40,301 bases of DNA from a virus: positions 1 to 40,301 of IMG/VR virus record IMGVR_UViG_3300048672_000262. One strand, written 5' to 3'. The translations under genes were made by a program, and so were the position numbers. How positions within the stretch are numbered: the stretch's first letter is position 1; each line of letters starts with the position of its first letter. The notes beneath the pieces were generated by a model. It was not told where the DNA came from. It searched no databases and saw only the letters and a list, made by a program, of their open reading frames with translations. Below are positions 38,075 to 40,301 of the stretch, piece by piece.

Positions 38075-38585
38075 CGAATGCATTATCCCTAAAAAATTGT
38101 TCAAGGTCTTCTTTTGTGTTAATCTGCTGTAACATTTCTAAATCGTCATCTTTCATTAATGGAAAGAATTGAATTAATGCTTCCTCGAGTCTATTCTTTT
38201 TAGCTTTCTTACCGGGCGGTATCCACGGGTGAAATTGTTTCTTACCTGTACCGCATAGAGCAAGTAATTTCCACTGTAATTCTGGGTGCTTAGATAACGC
38301 AGCAAAATTTGTATTTACTACATCATTGACAATAGTTAAATGCTGTTCGGCAGCATTTTGCGATGAACTCATGTATCTCATTAAAATCCATAAACTGATT
38401 TCTTTTTTATGTTCTTCGGATAGGTTCTGATAAAAATCCCTATCCCTGAAATCCATAGCCGGCAACTCCATAGCAAGAGTTAGTGTGCTTTCTTTTTTCT
38501 TAGATTTTACATCTTCTTCAAACCTATCTGCATCTGGATTTAGCTCAAAGAAATTGTTTATCCAATCACCTACATTATCAGTCAT
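38025..38585 (-). CDS. Probable clamp-loader small subunit, gp62-like (186 aa)
   Basis: Length (186 aa) equals T4 gp62 (187 aa). Pattern comparison with cyanophage gp62 fits: a 'WILMRYMSSSQ' helix, 'IVNDVVNTNF', 'LQWKLLALCGTGKKQFHPW' and an acidic helical C-terminus ('MKDDDLEMLQQI'). The equivalent gp62 segments are RCLS...VNxxN...LQxxxLxxxxxxKKxxxxW. gp62 pairs with gp44 to load the sliding clamp. The match is by motif order only; gp44 and gp45 are not in the window. It sits in the operon downstream of UvsW with ATGA coupling to the 75-aa gene. Confidence 0.5.
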   Translation of the reverse strand: MTDNVGDWINNFFELNPDADRFEEDVKSKKKESTLTLAMELPAMDFRDRDFYQNLSEEHKKEISLWILMRYMSSSQNAAEQHLTIVNDVVNTNFAALSKHPELQWKLLALCGTGKKQFHPWIPPGKKAKKNRLEEALIQFFPLMKDDDLEMLQQINTKEDLEQFFRDNAFDDKTIKEIFKGDTKGK

Positions 38586-38809
38586 TGGCCCATCCTATCC
38601 GGATTTATTGTCCAACTATGTTCTGTACTTATTTTACGTAATGCCTCAATCTCTAATGCAGCTTCTTCGAGCAGATCAGCAATACGGTCAGGCGCACCTT
38701 CTTGCACGCTTTTACGCGACGGTATCTGCCGACGAATTTCGGCACGCTTCCTGAGTCTGTATACTAAATCACTTTCGTTAGAACTCACTACATTCTCCTC
38801 GGTGTTCAT
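38582..38809 (-). CDS. Small conserved helical phage protein (75 aa)
   Basis: Pattern 'LVYRLRKRAEIRRQIPSRKSVQEGAPDRIADLLEEAALEIEAL' in outline (about residues 15-57), an arrangement repeated in small proteins of T4-like aquatic phages with no known function. It is basic in the first half, acidic in the second and fully helical. Its start and stop overlap both neighbours by four bases (ATGA). It may be a small adaptor for replication or transcription proteins, but that is unsupported. Confidence 0.65.
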   Translation of the reverse strand: MNTEENVVSSNESDLVYRLRKRAEIRRQIPSRKSVQEGAPDRIADLLEEAALEIEALRKISTEHSWTINPDRMGQ

Positions 38810-39309
38810 TCAAATAATGCCCCAATATCAATTACTTCTGGTAGTTTATTTACATCTTTAACAAATAATACGCAGTTAGGGAAAGGGCCGTCTTCTAATG
38901 GCACTACTAAAATATTTCCATGTTTTAACTTAGGGAAGAACCACTTTACTTCTGCATAAACATTTGTAATCATCACTTCTTTAGGGCGCGGAACCATATG
39001 CCTAAGTGGATTATAGACCATTGTATGGAATCCACGGTCGTTTAGACTTGTAAGTGGCATAATCTCTAAATCACTGTATGCGTCATCGCACACCAGTATA
39101 GACCAATCAAGTGGCATTTGAATCTTATACTTGTCGATTTGCAATACAACTGCTGGTGCGTAAAAGCTTTCCAAGAAAATAAGCGGAATAAAGAAATAGT
39201 CGGGATTTTTCGGATCTGAGTAATCTAATACACAGTATCTAATATCCTCTATTTCGTTAGGCACCTTATCTAAGTTATATGCCACATTGTCGTTTGTTAA
39301 AATATTCAT
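38806..39309 (-). CDS. Conserved phage hypothetical protein (167 aa)
   Basis: The start at 39309 overlaps the upstream stop (TAATG). The longer TTG reading from 39321 has no support. The protein is beta-rich in the middle ('IMPLTSLNDRGFHTMVYNPLRHMVP' in outline, about 83-107) followed by 'VYAEVKWFFPKLKHGNILVVPLEDG'. The style is familiar from T4-like aquatic phages, but no function is known. It lies within the uvsW-to-gp62 operon and ends in ATGA with the 75-aa gene. Confidence 0.65.
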   Translation of the reverse strand: MNILTNDNVAYNLDKVPNEIEDIRYCVLDYSDPKNPDYFFIPLIFLESFYAPAVVLQIDKYKIQMPLDWSILVCDDAYSDLEIMPLTSLNDRGFHTMVYNPLRHMVPRPKEVMITNVYAEVKWFFPKLKHGNILVVPLEDGPFPNCVLFVKDVNKLPEVIDIGALFE

Positions 39310-39599
39310 TAAGGGGTCCAATTAAAGGTAGGCTGGTTTAATTCTGAATTATATATGTCTCTTATATACTCAGTATATGCGTTGCCTAAGTTACCATATT
39401 TTAGCGTAATATGAGTCAGAATAGCAACTGTTTCGACGGATTTCTCACTATACGCATAGCAGATACACTCTTGTTTGTACCATCCACTGTCTATGTGTTC
39501 GTAGTCACCGACTATTACTTCCGGTAACCCAATACCGTCTAGAAATATTCTGAACCCAGGTTTATCAAACTTATGTAATAGTGTGCGTACAGATCTCAT
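39309..39599 (-). CDS. Hypothetical small protein (96 aa)
   Basis: No family is recognised. The protein contains 'GFRIFLDGIGLPEVIVGDYEH' in outline (about 15-35), a Tyr/Cys-rich segment ('ECICYAYSEKSVETVAILT') and a Tyr-rich C-terminus. It is coupled to both neighbours, overlapping the upstream stop as ATGA and the downstream start as TAATG. Function unknown. Confidence 0.6.
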   Translation of the reverse strand: MRSVRTLLHKFDKPGFRIFLDGIGLPEVIVGDYEHIDSGWYKQECICYAYSEKSVETVAILTHITLKYGNLGNAYTEYIRDIYNSELNQPTFNWTP

Positions 39600-39925
39600 C
39601 TAAAACCCATATGTTTTCTATGTTCTTCCCATTTGCGATCAAGCTCTTGTAAATCTCTTTTCTGAGTGGCACTGCCGATTGGTATCGAGGCAGCAGGTAT
39701 GCCACATTTGATTAGATAATCGCATAACATATTTTCAAAGCCAAGATGTTTCATTGACATAAATGTAATGGTGATTGCTGTGTCTGAGCCATCCACATAA
39801 TGCAAAATTATCTTACCGTACGGGTATGCAGTCATATCTTGGATATGAACATCGAGCTCGTTTGCCTTAAAGAATATTTTTATCAATTCAGCATAGCCGT
39901 ATGATATCTGTGTATTAACAATCAT
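39596..39925 (-). CDS. Hypothetical small protein (109 aa)
   Basis: No family is recognised. It is an alpha/beta protein with 'YGYAELIKIFFKANEL', 'AYPYGKIILHYVDGSDTAITITF' in outline (about 33-55), and a charged C-terminal helix ('KRDLQELDRKWEEHRKH'). Its ATG overlaps the UvsW stop codon (TAATG), so it is translationally coupled to the helicase. Function unknown. Confidence 0.6.
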   Translation of the reverse strand: MIVNTQISYGYAELIKIFFKANELDVHIQDMTAYPYGKIILHYVDGSDTAITITFMSMKHLGFENMLCDYLIKCGIPAASIPIGSATQKRDLQELDRKWEEHRKHMGFR

Positions 39926-40301
39926 TAGTATGTTATTTTTTGTACAGTAAACGGATATTCCGCCTCTTTATAAAATTTCTTTCGCTTTGTTAAGTGTGTC
40001 TTGCTATACTTACAGTTTGAGCACAAGTCGTATACATTAACAAAATCTTTGTCTGGTGCAACACGAATACCACGTCCGATACTTTGTATAACACGCACAA
40101 AGCTTTTACCAGCTTCAAATAATACCAGATTAAATATTCGCACAATATTAATACCGGTGGATGCTACGCCATAAGTTGCAATAATAACTTTGCCATCTAC
40201 TTCTTGTACTTCTTTATATTCTTCTTTTCGGTCCTTAGACTTCATCTTGCCGGATACGAATATAGAATCTGGTATCATAGATTGTAGCAGTTCGCCAGTC
40301 T
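39925..40301 (-). CDS. UvsW-like helicase, C-terminal part, 5' end cut by window edge
   Basis: The frame is open to the right edge, so the N-terminal part lies outside; an internal ATG at 40278 is not the true start. The visible about 125 residues are the second RecA-like domain of a superfamily 2 helicase: 'VSGKMKSKDRKEEY', 'IIATYGVASTGINI' (motif V), 'KSFVRVIQSIGRGIRV' (motif VI with Q-x-x-G-R-G-x-R) and 'VYDLC', then a short basic tail. T4 UvsW unwinds branched recombination and R-loop structures and helps switch replication from origin- to recombination-dependent mode. It is the first visible gene of a run of overlapping genes reaching 36303. Confidence 0.88.
   Translation of the reverse strand, partial: TGELLQSMIPDSIFVSGKMKSKDRKEEYKEVQEVDGKVIIATYGVASTGINIVRIFNLVLFEAGKSFVRVIQSIGRGIRVAPDKDFVNVYDLCSNCKYSKTHLTKRKKFYKEAEYPFTVQKITY

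Noticed and set aside
1-40301. tRNA genes, CRISPR arrays, insertion sequences, integrase or attachment sites
   Set aside because: I looked in all gaps and found no cloverleaf-like sequence, regular repeat-spacer pattern, transposase or integrase. Gaps are all shorter than 130 bases.

Overview
The window looks like part of the genome of a large tailed bacteriophage of the T4-like (myovirus) superfamily. The evidence is a T4-type replication set (UvsW-like helicase, gp41/DnaB-like helicase, gp61-like primase, a probable gp62-like clamp-loader subunit), phage-type nucleotide metabolism (ThyA, class Ia NrdA/NrdB, MazG-like, FolE), virion and fiber proteins of marine or freshwater T4-like phage style, very dense packing with ATGA or TAATG stop/start overlaps, and repeated T4-like late promoter octamers (TATAAATA, GATAAATA, GCTAAATA) in front of gene blocks on both strands. 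No rRNA, tRNA, CRISPR array, IS element or integrase was seen. Fifty-eight of 60 coding regions lie on the minus strand. The host cannot be read from the sequence; the PrkA/YeaH/SpoVR genes resemble proteobacterial ones, which fits a proteobacterial host.

Layout, left to right. 1-2.2 kb: a truncated membrane/coiled-coil protein, a small Cys/His protein, a QueD-like protein with altered zinc ligands, MazG-like and FolE. 2.2-4.6 kb: ThyA with a partner, a tandem pair of small paralogs and a SleB-type cell-wall hydrolase. 4.7-6.2 kb: an isolated plus-strand gene of unknown function. 6.2-10.9 kb: a full-length PrkA-YeaH-SpoVR cassette behind a late-type element. 11-14.8 kb: NAD+ salvage (NadV and bifunctional NadM-Nudix) around four small genes. 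14.8-18 kb: small genes, an HxGH nucleotidyltransferase, a KTSC protein and a calcineurin-like phosphatase. 18-22 kb: NrdA/NrdB block. 22-32.4 kb: virion, fiber and head-assembly type genes, interrupted by a PD-(D/E)XK nuclease. 32.4-35 kb: helicase and primase. 35-36.3 kb: a virion-like protein and a small plus-strand gene. 36.3-40.3 kb: a tightly coupled operon running from the truncated UvsW-like gene through the probable gp62 to a miniature DnaE-like protein.

How it fits together. ThyA, NrdAB and MazG supply and police dNTPs for the helicase/primase/clamp-loader machinery. NadV plus NadM form a two-step nicotinamide-to-NAD+ route, a pathway type known to let phages restore NAD+ after NAD-depleting defences. 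FolE plus the QueD-like protein could feed pterin or 7-deazaguanine synthesis. PrkA-YeaH-SpoVR looks like an acquired bacterial stress/starvation module.

The most unusual regulatory signal is a set of sigma70-like promoters (TTGAC-type -35, spacer of 17 or 18, TATAAT-type -10). They lie in front of thyA, nadV, nadM, the KTSC gene, the phosphatase, a hypothetical gene, the nuclease and the primase. Each carries an inverted repeat lying in the spacer or over the -10, yet the repeat sequence differs from promoter to promoter. For the primase and nuclease genes the predicted transcription start falls on the start codon, suggesting leaderless mRNAs. No stretch longer than 300 bases lacks a gene.
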